64,000 nt of DNA from Roseateles_B sp041912595 (GCA_041912595.1 JAYRMR010000012.1:1-64000); one strand, 5' to 3'. Shown: positions 1 to 12,124, counted from the stretch's first letter. The notes: generated by a model from the letters alone, not told the origin. Numbers and translations: made by a program.

Positions 1-279
1 GTACAGGTTCATGTGCGGGTAGAGCGCATACGACTGGAACACCATGGCGATGCCGCGCTCGGCCGGCGGCACGTCGTTGACCAGGCGGCCGCCGATGCGC
101 AGCTCGCCGCCGGTGATGTCTTCCAGGCCGGCGATGGAACGCAGCAGGGTGGACTTGCCACAGCCGGAGGGGCCGACGAAGACCATGAACTCGCCGTCGC
201 GGATCTCCAGGTCGATGCCATGCAGGATTTGGGTCTCGCCGTAGGCCTTGGCCACGGACTGCAGCAACACGCTCGCCAC
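1..279 (-). CDS. ABC transporter ATP-binding protein, UgpC/MalK family (5' part only)
   Basis: This is the first 93 codons of an ABC importer ATPase; the rest lies left of the window. The Walker A motif GPSGCGKST sits near residue 38, and the segment ends in the Q-loop stretch MVFQSYALYPHMNLY, which is typical of the MalK/UgpC carbohydrate subfamily. The GTG start at 279 is chosen because GGAGG lies 7 bases upstream. It should energise uptake of a sugar or oligosaccharide. Its divergent position next to glycogen and maltodextrin genes favours a maltodextrin or alpha-glucoside substrate, but that is inference. A promoter and operator-like repeats lie just upstream (see 361-396). Confidence 0.9.
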   Translation of the reverse strand, partial: MASVLLQSVAKAYGETQILHGIDLEIRDGEFMVFVGPSGCGKSTLLRSIAGLEDITGGELRIGGRLVNDVPPAERGIAMVFQSYALYPHMNLY

Positions 280-367
280 TTGTCTACCTCCGCCGGCCGG
301 CTGGCGCCGGTCGGCGTGTCTCGCTCATGGGGTGGTCCGGGCGGGGCCGAGGACCTCGTTTGTAGAG

Positions 368-396
368 AATATACAGTTCAAAATGTAGTTCTACAA
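368..396 (-). promoter_or_regulatory. Promoter for the ABC ATPase gene with overlapping operators
   Basis: On the minus strand TTGTAG (396-391) and TATATT (373-368) are separated by exactly 17 bases, a good -35/-10 pair. The inverted repeat TGTAG-TT-CTACA (384-395) covers the -35 box. A looser TGTA/TACA repeat (361-375) covers the -10 box. Repression by a dimeric regulator is the likely reading; the regulator is not in the window. Confidence 0.55.
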
Positions 397-461
397 CGTG
401 GCTGCCCCTGATTTCCGGCGGTGTGTTCATTGAAAATCAAGCACTTAACTTTCAGTTCGGG

Positions 462-491
462 TTAACCCGCCGTAGTGAAACTACACAAAAT
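462..491 (+). promoter_or_regulatory. Candidate glgP promoter with operator in the spacer
   Basis: TTAACC (462-467) and CAAAAT (486-491) are spaced by 18 bases. The inverted repeat GTAGT-GAA-ACTAC (472-484) fills the spacer. It resembles the TGTAG/CTACA repeat at the divergent ABC promoter, so both operons may share one regulator. The hexamers are only moderate matches. Confidence 0.4.
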
Positions 492-686
492 CAGCGAGCT
501 GGGAGATACTTTCATCGTCGCGCTCACACGTCCGGTCCGTGTGGGCTGTGTGTCCGATGTGCCGAGGGGCCCGAACCGGGGTCCGGCGGCCGACTGCCGA
601 GGGCAGGCCCGCGGGTCGCCCTCTCTGGATGATTGCCCATGCTGTCCACGCTTCTCAACGCGGCCCGTTCCACGGCGCGAGGTGCC

Positions 687-3170
<2,484 letters not shown>

Positions 3171-3181
3171 CGCGAGGCGTG

Positions 3182-5440
3182 GTGAACGGCATCGAAAGCG
3201 GCGTCGAAAGCGGCATCGAGAACGGCATGACGAACGGCACGGTGATCGGCGGCATGCTCGACGACGGCAGCTGGCAGGCCCTGGCCCAAGCCCGGCATGG
3301 CGACCCCTTCGCCGTGCTGGGCCAGCACGCGGACGCCGAGGGGCGGCTGTGGCTGCGCGCCTGCCTGCCGGGCGCGCAGGCCGTGCAGGTGCTGGATGCC
3401 GACTCCGGCCGCGCGCTGTGCCGGATGGCGGTGCGCGAGCCGGGGCTGTTCTTCGAGGTCATCGTCCCGCGCCGCCGCAAGGCCTTTGCCTACCGGCTCT
3501 CGGTGCAGTGGTCGCCGGACGGGCCGTGGCAGGCCATGGACGATCCCTATGCCTTCGGCCCGCAGCTCGCGGACCAGGACCTGGCGCAACTCTCGGCCGG
3601 GCGTCATCTGCGGCCCTGGCGGGTGCTGGGCGCCCACCTGGCGCGCGTGGACGGCGTGGCCGGCACGCGCTTCGCCGTCTGGGCGCCGAACGCCCGGCGC
3701 GTCAGCGTGGTGGGCAGCTTCAACCAGTGGGACGGCCGCCGCCACCCCATGCGGCGGCGCCATGAGGCCGGCGTGTGGGAGCTGTTCATCCCGGCGGTGC
3801 AGGCCGGAGACCTCTACCAGTTCGAGATCCTGGGTGCCGAGGGTCAGGTCTTGCGCAAGGCTGATCCCTACGCCCGCCAGGCCCAGTTCCGGCCGGACAC
3901 CGCCAGCATCGTCTGCCCCGAGCCGCCGCAGATGCGCCTGCCCGTGGACCGGCGCCCGGTGAACCGGCGCGATGCCCCGATCAGCATCTACGAGGTCCAT
4001 GCGCCGTCCTGGCGCCGCCCGGCCGGCGGGGGCGCCGCCGACTTCGTGGACTGGGACACCCTGGCCGCCACGCTGCCGGGCTATGCCGCCGGGCTGGGCT
4101 TCACGCACATCGAGCTGCTGCCCATCTCCGAGCATCCCTTCGACGGCTCCTGGGGCTACCAGACGCTGGGCCTCTACGCGCCCACCGCGCGTCTGGGCGA
4201 CCCGCGGGGCCTGGCGCGCTTCGTGGCCGCCTGCCATGCGCAGGGGCTGGGCGTGCTGCTGGACTGGGTGCCGGCGCATTTCCCGGCGGATGCCCATGGG
4301 CTCGCGCAGTTCGACGGCACGCACTGCTACGAATATGCCGATCCGCGCGAGGGCTTCCACCGCGACTGGAACACCCTGATCTATCACTTCGGCCGCATCG
4401 AGACCCAGCAGTTCCTCGTCGGCAACGCGCTGTACTGGCTGGAGCAGTGGGGCGTGGACGGCCTGCGTGTCGATGCCGTCGCTTCCATGCTCTACCGCGA
4501 CTACTCGCGGCCGGCGGGCGAGTGGGTGCCGAATGTGCACGGGGGCCGCGAGAACCTCGAGGCCATCGCCTTCCTGCGTCGCATGAACGAGGTGATCGGC
4601 GCCGAGGCGCCCGGCGGCATCACGATCGCGGAGGAGTCGACCAGCTTCCCCGGCGTCAGCGCGCCCACCTCGGCCGGCGGCCTGGGCTTCCACTACAAAT
4701 GGAACATGGGCTGGATGAACGACACCCTGCGCTATCTGCAGGAGGACCCCATCCACCGCAAATGGCACCACGAGAAGATGAGCTTCGGCCTCGTCTACGC
4801 CTTCAGCGAGAACTTCGTGCTGCCCCTCTCGCACGACGAGGTCGTGCATGGCAAGGGCTCGCTCCTGGGCAAGATGCCGGGCGACGACTGGCAGCGCTTC
4901 GCCAATCTGCGGGCCTACTACGGCTTCATGTGGGGGCACCCGGGCAAGAAGCTGCTCTTCATGGGCCAGGAGTTCGCGCAGGACAGCGAATGGAACCACG
5001 ACGGCGAGCTGCCCTGGGCACTGCTGGACGCGCCGGCCCATGCGGGCGTGCAGGTGCTCATCCGTGACCTCAACCGCGTCTACCGCGAGCGCCCGAGCCT
5101 GCATCGGCAGGACTGCGAGGCCGCGGGCTTCCAGTGGCTGGTGAGCGAGGACCGCGACCACTCCGTCTTCGCCTGGCTTCGCCGCGAACCGGGCGGGGAG
5201 CAGACGCTGGTGGTCTGCAACTTCACGCCGGTGCCGCGCCCGGGCTACGCCATCCCGCTCCCGCCGGCGCTGCAGGGCAGCCGCTGGCGCGAGTGCCTGA
5301 ACACCGATTCGACTCACTACGGCGGCAGCAACGACGGCAATGCGGCCGCGCTGCTGGCCGAGTCCGGCGGCGCGCTGCGCCTGCACCTGCCGCCGCTGGC
5401 CACCCTGTTTCTTGTGCCCGAGCCCGACGACCATGCCTGA
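3182..5440 (+). CDS. glgB: 1,4-alpha-glucan branching enzyme
   Basis: Makes alpha-1,6 branches in glycogen (GH13 with N-terminal CBM48). Visible motifs are WAPNARRVSVVG in the carbohydrate-binding domain, the nucleophile segment VDGLRVDAVASM, the acid/base segment ITIAEESTSFPG and LPLSHDEVVHGK. The start is uncertain: GTG at 3182 has GAGG 4 bases upstream and gives 752 residues, while ATG at 3227 (737 residues) or 3254 (728, the E. coli length) are possible. Between these starts the frame encodes a curious repetitive stretch, GIESGVESGIENGMTNG. It follows glgP by 11 bases and overlaps glgX by 8. Confidence 0.93.
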   Translation: MNGIESGVESGIENGMTNGTVIGGMLDDGSWQALAQARHGDPFAVLGQHADAEGRLWLRACLPGAQAVQVLDADSGRALCRMAVREPGLFFEVIVPRRRKAFAYRLSVQWSPDGPWQAMDDPYAFGPQLADQDLAQLSAGRHLRPWRVLGAHLARVDGVAGTRFAVWAPNARRVSVVGSFNQWDGRRHPMRRRHEAGVWELFIPAVQAGDLYQFEILGAEGQVLRKADPYARQAQFRPDTASIVCPEPPQMRLPVDRRPVNRRDAPISIYEVHAPSWRRPAGGGAADFVDWDTLAATLPGYAAGLGFTHIELLPISEHPFDGSWGYQTLGLYAPTARLGDPRGLARFVAACHAQGLGVLLDWVPAHFPADAHGLAQFDGTHCYEYADPREGFHRDWNTLIYHFGRIETQQFLVGNALYWLEQWGVDGLRVDAVASMLYRDYSRPAGEWVPNVHGGRENLEAIAFLRRMNEVIGAEAPGGITIAEESTSFPGVSAPTSAGGLGFHYKWNMGWMNDTLRYLQEDPIHRKWHHEKMSFGLVYAFSENFVLPLSHDEVVHGKGSLLGKMPGDDWQRFANLRAYYGFMWGHPGKKLLFMGQEFAQDSEWNHDGELPWALLDAPAHAGVQVLIRDLNRVYRERPSLHRQDCEAAGFQWLVSEDRDHSVFAWLRREPGGEQTLVVCNFTPVPRPGYAIPLPPALQGSRWRECLNTDSTHYGGSNDGNAAALLAESGGALRLHLPPLATLFLVPEPDDHA
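3841..3854 (-). repeat. Dispersed motif copy (in glgB)
   Basis: GGGTCAGGTCTTGC, 14 matching bases of the reverse complement of GGCAAGACCTGACCCC. It encodes GQVL in glgB. Confidence 0.7.
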
Positions 5441-7601
5441 CGCCTTCCTGCCCCTGCCGGCCGAGCTGCTGCCGGGCCGCACCGAGCCCCTGGGCACCCA
5501 GGCCCGCGACGGCGGCGTCAACGTCGCCGTGTTCTCCGAGCATGCCGAGGCCCTCGAGCTGTGCGTGTTCGACGCCGACGGCCAGCGCGAGCTGCGGCGC
5601 TACCGGCTGCAGGGCCCGCACGACGGCGTCTTCCACGGCTTCCTGCCGGGCTTGGGGCCAGGTCTTGTCTACGGCTTGCGGGCGCACGGGCCCTATGCGC
5701 CCGAGCGGGGGCACCGCTTCAACGCGCACAAGCTGCTGCTCGACCCCTATGCCCGCGAGATCGTCGGGCATTTCGCCTGGCGCGCCGAGCACCACGGCTA
5801 CGAGCTGGGTCATCCCGACGGTGCCCGCAGCCTGGATGTGCGCGACAACGCCCTGCACGCGCTGAAGGCCCGCGTCGCGGCGCCGGCCCCGCAGCCGACC
5901 CCGCGGGCCTCCGCGCCGCGGCATGCGGCCGCCGACCTGCTGCTGTACGAGGTCCATGTGAAGGGCTTCTCGGCGCAGCATCCCGGAATCCCCGAGGCCC
6001 TGCGCGGCAGCTACGCAGCGCTGGCGCATCCGGCGTCGATCGCGCATTTCCAGCGCCTCGGCGTGAGCACGCTCTCGCTGCTGCCGGTGCACTACGCCAT
6101 CGACGAGCCGCACCTGGCCGACAAGGGCCTGCACAACTACTGGGGCTACAACACGCTGGGCTTCTTCGCGCCCGATCCGCGCCTGGCCAGCCGCGCCGTG
6201 CGCCACGACCCGGCCCTCGTGGCGGCGGAGTTCCGCGCCATGGTCGAGGCCCTGCATGCGGCCGGGCTGGAGGTGGTGCTGGACGTCGTCTACAACCACA
6301 CGCCCGAGGGCAGCGAGTTCGGTCCCACGCTCTCCTGGCGGGGGCTGGACAACCGCAGCTACTACCGCGCCGTGCCCGATGACGCGAGCCGCACCGAGAA
6401 CCTCACGGGCTGCGGCAACACCCTGAACGCGCAGCATCCGCGCGTGGCGCAGTTCGTACTCGACTCGCTGCGCTTCTGGGTGCAGGAGATGGGGGTGGAC
6501 GGCTTCCGCTTCGACCTCGCGCCGGTGCTCGGGCGCGTGGCGCATGGCTTCGATCCGCACGCGGCCTTCTTCACGGCGCTGCGGCAGGACCCGGTGCTGG
6601 CGGGCGTCCACCTGATCGCCGAGCCCTGGGATGCGGGCTATGACGGCTACCAGCTCGGGCGCTTTCCGGGGCGCTTCCTGGAGTGGAACGACAAGTTCCG
6701 CGATGCCGTGCGCGGCTACTGGATCGGCCCGGCGGCCACGCAGCCGCGCCTGGGCCACGCCATCAGCCGCGGCGAGTTCGCGCGGCGCTTCAGTGCGTCG
6801 AGCGATGTGTTCCACCATGCGCAGCGCCTGCCCACGGCCTCCGTCAATTTCATCGCCGTGCACGACGGCTACACGCTGAACGACCTGCTGAGCTACAGCG
6901 GCAAGCACAACCACGCCAACGGCGAGGACAACCGCGACGGGCGCGACGGCGAGCTGGCCTTCAACTTCGGCCACGAGGGCAACGCCGCGCCGGCTGAGGT
7001 CGTGGCCACGCGTGAGCGCGTGCGCCGGGCCATGCTCGCCACGCTGCTGCTGGCCCAGGGGACGCCCATGCTCAACGCGGGCGACGAGCTGGCCAACACG
7101 CAGCAGGGCAACAACAACGCCTACTGCCAGGACAACCCGCTGGGCTGGCTCGACTGGCATCACGACAGCAGCGCCCTGCAGGCCTTCGTGGCCCGCGTGA
7201 GCGCGCTGCGCCGCGCGCAGCCGCTGCTGCGGCACGAGCGCTGGTTCGTGTCGGCAGGGCAGGGCGCCTGCGCGCAGCCGGGGGAGGCGCAGCTGCGCTG
7301 GTTCTCGCCACACGGCCATGAGATGCAGGTGCAGGACTGGCACCATGGCCTTGAGCAGGCCCTGGCCTGCGTCATCGCTTCCCTGCCGGCCGGCGAGTCC
7401 CCGCCACTGGCGCTGCTCTTCAATCCCGAACCGCAGCCGCTGCGCTTCCAGGCGCCGGCCGAGTGCCGCGGCACGCCATGGCGCCTGCTGCTGGACAGCA
7501 GCCAGGCCGATGGCCGCCCCGCGGTGCAGGCGCTGTCCCTGGATCTCGCCCTCGAGGTGCCGGCGTACAGCGTCTGGCTGCTGCAGTCGCAGGTGCCCTG
7601 A
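5433..7601 (+). CDS. glgX: Glycogen debranching enzyme GlgX (isoamylase-type)
   Basis: Hydrolyses alpha-1,6 branch points of phosphorylase-limit glycogen (GH13). The 722-residue product has an N-terminal CBM48-like domain, VDGFRFDLAPVLGR with the catalytic aspartate, LIAEPWDAGYDGY with the acid/base glutamate, and FIAVHDGYTLNDL with the third acidic residue. The ATG at 5433 overlaps the glgB stop, which indicates translational coupling. It is somewhat longer than the 657-residue E. coli protein, within the range of proteobacterial GlgX/isoamylase homologues. It works with GlgP and MalQ in glycogen mobilisation. Confidence 0.94.
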   Translation: MPDAFLPLPAELLPGRTEPLGTQARDGGVNVAVFSEHAEALELCVFDADGQRELRRYRLQGPHDGVFHGFLPGLGPGLVYGLRAHGPYAPERGHRFNAHKLLLDPYAREIVGHFAWRAEHHGYELGHPDGARSLDVRDNALHALKARVAAPAPQPTPRASAPRHAAADLLLYEVHVKGFSAQHPGIPEALRGSYAALAHPASIAHFQRLGVSTLSLLPVHYAIDEPHLADKGLHNYWGYNTLGFFAPDPRLASRAVRHDPALVAAEFRAMVEALHAAGLEVVLDVVYNHTPEGSEFGPTLSWRGLDNRSYYRAVPDDASRTENLTGCGNTLNAQHPRVAQFVLDSLRFWVQEMGVDGFRFDLAPVLGRVAHGFDPHAAFFTALRQDPVLAGVHLIAEPWDAGYDGYQLGRFPGRFLEWNDKFRDAVRGYWIGPAATQPRLGHAISRGEFARRFSASSDVFHHAQRLPTASVNFIAVHDGYTLNDLLSYSGKHNHANGEDNRDGRDGELAFNFGHEGNAAPAEVVATRERVRRAMLATLLLAQGTPMLNAGDELANTQQGNNNAYCQDNPLGWLDWHHDSSALQAFVARVSALRRAQPLLRHERWFVSAGQGACAQPGEAQLRWFSPHGHEMQVQDWHHGLEQALACVIASLPAGESPPLALLFNPEPQPLRFQAPAECRGTPWRLLLDSSQADGRPAVQALSLDLALEVPAYSVWLLQSQVP

Positions 7602-7655
7602 GCCGGTGAACGCCTCTCCCTCCATTCCCCACCCATTTGTACGAGACTTGCGCGC

Positions 7656-9170
7656 ATGGACCTGAACCAACGCCTCGCCGGTGTGCTGCTGCACATCACC
7701 TCGCTGCCCGGCCCGCATGGCATGGGCGACTTCGGCCCCGATGCCTTCCGCTACGTCGACTGGCTGCAGTCCGCCGGTCAGGGCCTGTGGCAATGGCTGC
7801 CCTCGACGCCCATCGGCCCGGGTGACAGCCCCTACCAGGGCGTGTCCGCCTTTGCGGGCAGCCCATGGATGGTGGCCTTCGAGCCGCTGGTCGAGAAGGG
7901 CTGGATGAGTGCGCCGCAGCTGCCGCCCGAAGGCTTTGACGCCTCACGCGTGGACTACGGCCGCGTGCTGCCCTGGCGCGAGCAGCAGCTGCGCCTCGCG
8001 GAGGCCGGCTTCCGGGCGAAGGCGACGGCGGCCGAGCGGGCCGAGTTCGCGGCCTGGTGCGCCGCGCAGGCCGACTGGCTGGAGGACTACGCGCTCTTCA
8101 TGGCCATCCGCAGCCCGCGCGGCGGCCAGCCCTGGTGGCTGTGGCCGCAAGACCTGGCACGCCGCGAGCCCGCAGCCCTCGCCGCCGCACGCCGGGAGCA
8201 CGCCGCCGAGATCGCCTTCTGGTGCTTCGTGCAGTGGTGCTTCGACTGGCAGGTGGCCGGCCTGAAGACCTATGCCAACGAGCGCGGCGTGCGCATCATG
8301 GGCGACCTGCCCATCTTCGTCGCCCACGACAGCGCCGACTGCTGGGCCCGCCCGGATCTGTACGACCTCGACGCGGATTTCCAGACCGTCACCGTGGCCG
8401 GCGTGCCGCCCGATGCGCTCTCCGCCGAGGGCCAGCGCTGGGGCAATCCGCTGTACCGCTGGGACCGCATGGCCGCCGAGGGCTACGCCTGGTGGACGGC
8501 CCGCGTGCGCCGCGCGCTGAGCAGCGCGGACGTCTTCCGCATCGACCACTTCCGCGGCTTCGCGGGCTATTACGAGATCCCCGGCAGCAGCCCCGACGCC
8601 AAGCAAGGCGTGTGGCGAACCGGCCCCGGCAAGGCCTTGTTCGACGCCATCGAGCAGGCCCTGGGCCCGCTGCCCATCGTGGCCGAGGACCTGGGCTTCA
8701 TCACCGAGGACGTGCATGCGCTGCGCGACGCCTGCGGCTTCCCCGGCATGAAGATCCTGCAGTTCGGCTTCGGCGGCGACGGCACGCACGAATTCCTGCC
8801 GCAGATGTGGCCGCGCGCCGCCGTGGCCTACACCGGCACGCACGACAACGACACGGTCCTGGGCTGGTGGCGCGGCGCCGGCGCCCGCGAGCGCGCCTTC
8901 GCCGGCGCCTACCTGGCCTGCGGCGAGCACGACGTGCACTGGGCCATGATCCGCGCCTGCTGCAATTCCGTCGCCCACATGGCCGTCTTCCCCATGCAGG
9001 ACGTGCTGGGCCTGGGCGGCGAGCACCGCATGAACGTGCCCGGCATCCTCGGCGGCAACTGGGCCTGGCGCCTGCGCTGGGACATGGTGAGCGGCGAGCA
9101 CACCCGCGTGCTGGGGCTCATCACCGCGGCCAGCGGGCGGGCGGATGTGAGCCTGATGCACCTGCCCTGA
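7656..9170 (+). CDS. malQ: 4-alpha-glucanotransferase (amylomaltase)
   Basis: Transfers glucan segments between maltodextrins (GH77), recycling the short chains left by GlgP and GlgX. The N-terminus has the GH77 signature HITSLPGPHGMGDFG, with DSPYQGVSAFAGSP following. The catalytic regions FRIDHFRGF, IVAEDLGFI and TGTHDNDT are all present. At 504 residues it is the compact bacterial form without the long N-terminal extension of E. coli MalQ. The gap to glgX is 54 bases, so it probably belongs to the same transcript. A GC-rich inverted repeat follows the stop, without a T-run. Confidence 0.95.
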   Translation: MDLNQRLAGVLLHITSLPGPHGMGDFGPDAFRYVDWLQSAGQGLWQWLPSTPIGPGDSPYQGVSAFAGSPWMVAFEPLVEKGWMSAPQLPPEGFDASRVDYGRVLPWREQQLRLAEAGFRAKATAAERAEFAAWCAAQADWLEDYALFMAIRSPRGGQPWWLWPQDLARREPAALAAARREHAAEIAFWCFVQWCFDWQVAGLKTYANERGVRIMGDLPIFVAHDSADCWARPDLYDLDADFQTVTVAGVPPDALSAEGQRWGNPLYRWDRMAAEGYAWWTARVRRALSSADVFRIDHFRGFAGYYEIPGSSPDAKQGVWRTGPGKALFDAIEQALGPLPIVAEDLGFITEDVHALRDACGFPGMKILQFGFGGDGTHEFLPQMWPRAAVAYTGTHDNDTVLGWWRGAGARERAFAGAYLACGEHDVHWAMIRACCNSVAHMAVFPMQDVLGLGGEHRMNVPGILGGNWAWRLRWDMVSGEHTRVLGLITAASGRADVSLMHLP

Positions 9171-9313
9171 GGGGGCGGGCGCCGGGCCCGGCCGTGGCGC
9201 CCCGAACGGATACAGGCCCTTACAACAAGGCCCCATGGCGCCGGCGAGTGTGCCCACAATCGGCGCGACATGGCCATCCGCAGCCATGGCATGCCATCAG
9301 ATTGGGGTCCACC

Positions 9314-10021
9314 ATGCGCCATTCCTTTGCTGCTGCCGTCGTGCTTGCGTGGCTGCTGTCCGCCTCTGCGGGGCCGGCCAGGGCGCAGGCGGCGCCCCGC
9401 ACGCTGGAGACCCTCGGGCTCGCGGTGGGCCAGTCCGCCGACGAGGTCGACAGCATCACCCGCGCGCTGGGCTATGTGCTGCAGAGCCGCAAGACCTTGC
9501 CGGCGGCGGTGGGGATGCCGGAGCGTGTCGCCGAGGTCTTCTACGTCCGGCGCAATCCGCAGGGCGAGCGGCAGGCCGCCATCGGCGTCGGCTTCGGGCC
9601 GCTCACGGGCAAGGCGCTGGTGATTGCCCGCGAGGAGACGCTGGACAAGCCCGTGGCGGTGTCCACGGTGCGCGCCGAACTCATCCAGAAATACGGCCCG
9701 GCCCTGCCCAGCGAGGCCGGCCTCCACGAGCTGCACTGGGTGGCGCTGAAGGACTGGAGCTCGCCCCACAGCGTCAGCAAGTGCTGGCCCGCGGCCTATC
9801 CCGTCGTGAGCTACCAGCAGGACCTGGCGGGCCACCGGCACTGCCGCTCGGGCATGGAGGTGCTGCTGGGCAAGGGCACGTCGACCTTCAGCGTCCTCAA
9901 GCTCAGCCTGGCGGACTTCGACCGCTATGTGGCGGAGTGGGGCGCCTACACCCGGCAGCTGCGCGAGGTGCAGCATCCGGAGCCAAAGCGGACGCAGGCG
10001 CGGCCGGTGCCGAAGACGTGA
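9314..10021 (+). CDS. Exported hypothetical protein
   Basis: A 235-residue protein of no family that I recognise. It starts with a clear Sec signal peptide (hydrophobic core AAAVVLAWLLSASA, probable cleavage near residue 25). The mature part is mixed alpha/beta in composition. Two cysteines, in SKCWPA and HRHCRSG, could form a periplasmic disulfide. The tail is basic and proline-rich. The ATG at 9314 is preceded by a weak GGGG. It stands alone between malQ and a DUF1275 gene, and no function can be assigned from context. Confidence 0.75.
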   Translation: MRHSFAAAVVLAWLLSASAGPARAQAAPRTLETLGLAVGQSADEVDSITRALGYVLQSRKTLPAAVGMPERVAEVFYVRRNPQGERQAAIGVGFGPLTGKALVIAREETLDKPVAVSTVRAELIQKYGPALPSEAGLHELHWVALKDWSSPHSVSKCWPAAYPVVSYQQDLAGHRHCRSGMEVLLGKGTSTFSVLKLSLADFDRYVAEWGAYTRQLREVQHPEPKRTQARPVPKT

Positions 10022-10100
10022 GTCCGGCGCGCCTCTCGAAGGCGCCCGGCGCGTCAGTGGTCAAATCCGGCCTGGACGCCCGCTTTCGAACGCCTCGCGC

Positions 10101-10832
10101 ATGCCCACCCACTACGCCAGATTCCTGATCGGGCGCCACCGCACGGTGGCCGCCAACCGCCAGCTCGGCTGGCTGCTGGCCCTGGTCGCCGGGGCCATCA
10201 ACGCCGGAGGGTTTCTCGCGGTGCGGCAGTACACCTCGCACGTCACGGGCATCGTGTCCGCCGTGGCGGACAACCTCGCGCTGGGGCAGATGGAGCTCGT
10301 GGTGGACGGTGTCATCGGCGTGCTGTCCTTTCTGCTGGGGGCGATGTGCAGCGGCATCCTCGTCAACTTCGCCCGCCGCCGGGCCCTGGCCAGCGAGTAC
10401 GCCCTGCCGCTGCTGCTGGAGTCGGTGCTCATCCTCGGCTTCGGCCTCCTGGGCGCGCGCATGGCCACCTTCGAGGGCCTGCTGCTGCCCTTCACCGTGA
10501 TCCTGCTGTGTTTCATCATGGGCCTGCAGAACGCGGTCGTGACCAAGCTCTCCGGCGCGGTCATCCGCACGACGCACATGACGGGCGTCGTGACGGACCT
10601 CGGCATCGAGCTCGGCAAGCTCGTCTACTGGAATGCCGACCCCTCGCTGCCCATGCCCGTCCGCGCGGACCGCGACCGCCTCAAGGTGCTCGGCGGCCTG
10701 CTGGCGGCCTTTCTCGTGGGCGGCGTCTCGGGGGCCTACGGCTTCAAGGCCTTCGGCTACGGCTTCACCATCCCCATCGCCGTGCTCCTGGCCGTGATCT
10801 CGCTGGTGCCCGCCTGGGACGATCTGCGCTAG
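10101..10832 (+). CDS. DUF1275 (YoaK-like) membrane protein
   Basis: A 243-residue polytopic protein with about six hydrophobic segments. The early motif AGAINAGGFLAVRQYTSHVTG and the later NAVVTKLSGAVIRTTHMTG are the family hallmarks of DUF1275/YoaK proteins. Their biochemical role is unknown; a transport function is often presumed. The ATG at 10101 begins MPTHYARF and has no strong ribosome-binding site. The gene is monocistronic by spacing (79 bases after the exported protein, 95 before the antiporter). Confidence 0.88.
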   Translation: MPTHYARFLIGRHRTVAANRQLGWLLALVAGAINAGGFLAVRQYTSHVTGIVSAVADNLALGQMELVVDGVIGVLSFLLGAMCSGILVNFARRRALASEYALPLLLESVLILGFGLLGARMATFEGLLLPFTVILLCFIMGLQNAVVTKLSGAVIRTTHMTGVVTDLGIELGKLVYWNADPSLPMPVRADRDRLKVLGGLLAAFLVGGVSGAYGFKAFGYGFTIPIAVLLAVISLVPAWDDLR

Positions 10833-10927
10833 CGGCTGTCCCGACCCGGTTTCATCGGGTTTCAAGATGCGCCGGCTTGGGGTGAGCCCTGCTGCGCCGG
10901 CGAGGGGAGGCCGGGCATCATGCGCCG

Positions 10928-12124
10928 ATGAACACGACCGAAGTCTTCCTGATCGCGATGACGATCATCTTCACGGTGCCCTACCTGGTCTGGCGGCTGG
11001 GGCACACCGATTACTGGGCACCGCTGGTCGTCGTCCAGATCCTCACGGGCATCGTGCTCGGACCGGGCGTGCTGGGCCGCGCCTTTCCGGACTACTACCA
11101 GTTCGTCTTCAGTGCGCCGGTGGTGCAGTCCCTCAACGGCGTGGCCTGGTGGGCGGTGATGCTCTTCGTGTGGATCGCCGGCATCGAGCTGGACCTGAAG
11201 AAGGCGTGGGCGCACCGGGTGGAAAGCGGCATCACCGCCGGCCTGGCGCTGGGCACGCCCCTGATCGCGGGCAGTCTCGCGGGCCTGGCCCTGCTGGGCG
11301 GCGGCTGGATGGGCGCGAAGGCCGAGACCTGGCAGTTCGTGCTGGGCGTGGGCATGTCCTGCGCGGTGACGGCCCTGCCCATCCTGATCCTGCTGATGGA
11401 GAAGCTGGAGATCCTGCGCCAGCCGCTGGGCCAGCGCATCCTGCGCTATGCCAGCCTCGACGACATCGCCATCTGGGGCGTGCTGGCGCTGATCCTCATG
11501 GACTGGACGCGCGTGGGCCGGCAGGGCCTCTTCCTGCTTGCCTTCGCGGTGGCGACGTGGGGCCTGCGCGCGCTGATGCGCCGCCTGCCTGAGCGCGATC
11601 GCTGGTTCGTGAGCCTTATCTGGCTGGCGATCGTGTCCTTCGGCGCCGACTGGTCCGGCCTGCACTTCATGGTCGGCGCCTTCCTCGCTGGCGCCGTGAT
11701 GGACGCGGACTGGTTCCACCAGGAACACATGGACCTGCTGCGCCACCATGTGCTGATGGTGCTGATGCCGGTGTTCTTCCTGTCGACCGGGCTGCGCACC
11801 AACTGGCAGATGGGCGGCTATGCGGTCTTCGGCGTGGCGGCGCTGCTGCTGGTGGCCTCGGTGGCCGGCAAGCTCCTGGGCCTGCGGATCGCCGGGCGCA
11901 TCCTGCGCTGGCCCGCCGGCGAGGCCAGCATCATCGGCTGGCTGCTGCAGACCAAGGCGCTGATCATGATCATCTTCGCCAACGTGCTGCTGGACAAGCA
12001 GATCATCACCGCCGAGACCTTCACCGCGCTGCTGCTGATGGCGGTGGGAAGCACGATGCTGACGGTGCCGGTGGTGGCGCCGCGGCTGCGGCCGGCGATG
12101 GCGTTGCTGAAGCGGGCGAGCTGA
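10928..12124 (+). CDS. Cation:proton antiporter, CPA2/Na+-H+ exchanger family
   Basis: A 398-residue inner-membrane protein with about twelve hydrophobic helices. GIVLGPGVLG, FVWIAGIELDLKKAW and the helix containing SLDDIAIWGVLAL match the Na+/H+ exchanger domain of CPA2 transporters (KefB/C, NapA relatives). No cytoplasmic TrkA-N or USP regulatory domain follows, so it is a membrane-only form. It probably exchanges Na+ or K+ for H+. Neighbouring genes do not suggest a dedicated partner. Confidence 0.85.
   Translation: MNTTEVFLIAMTIIFTVPYLVWRLGHTDYWAPLVVVQILTGIVLGPGVLGRAFPDYYQFVFSAPVVQSLNGVAWWAVMLFVWIAGIELDLKKAWAHRVESGITAGLALGTPLIAGSLAGLALLGGGWMGAKAETWQFVLGVGMSCAVTALPILILLMEKLEILRQPLGQRILRYASLDDIAIWGVLALILMDWTRVGRQGLFLLAFAVATWGLRALMRRLPERDRWFVSLIWLAIVSFGADWSGLHFMVGAFLAGAVMDADWFHQEHMDLLRHHVLMVLMPVFFLSTGLRTNWQMGGYAVFGVAALLLVASVAGKLLGLRIAGRILRWPAGEASIIGWLLQTKALIMIIFANVLLDKQIITAETFTALLLMAVGSTMLTVPVVAPRLRPAMALLKRAS

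Larger units (their letters stand above)
280..686. other. Divergent regulatory region between ABC gene and glgP
   Basis: This 407-base stretch has no convincing gene. It is less GC-rich than its surroundings between about 361 and 520, where promoter-like and operator-like elements lie. The glgP side gives a leader of nearly 200 bases before the chosen start at 687. Nothing else recognisable was seen in the leader. Confidence 0.7.
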
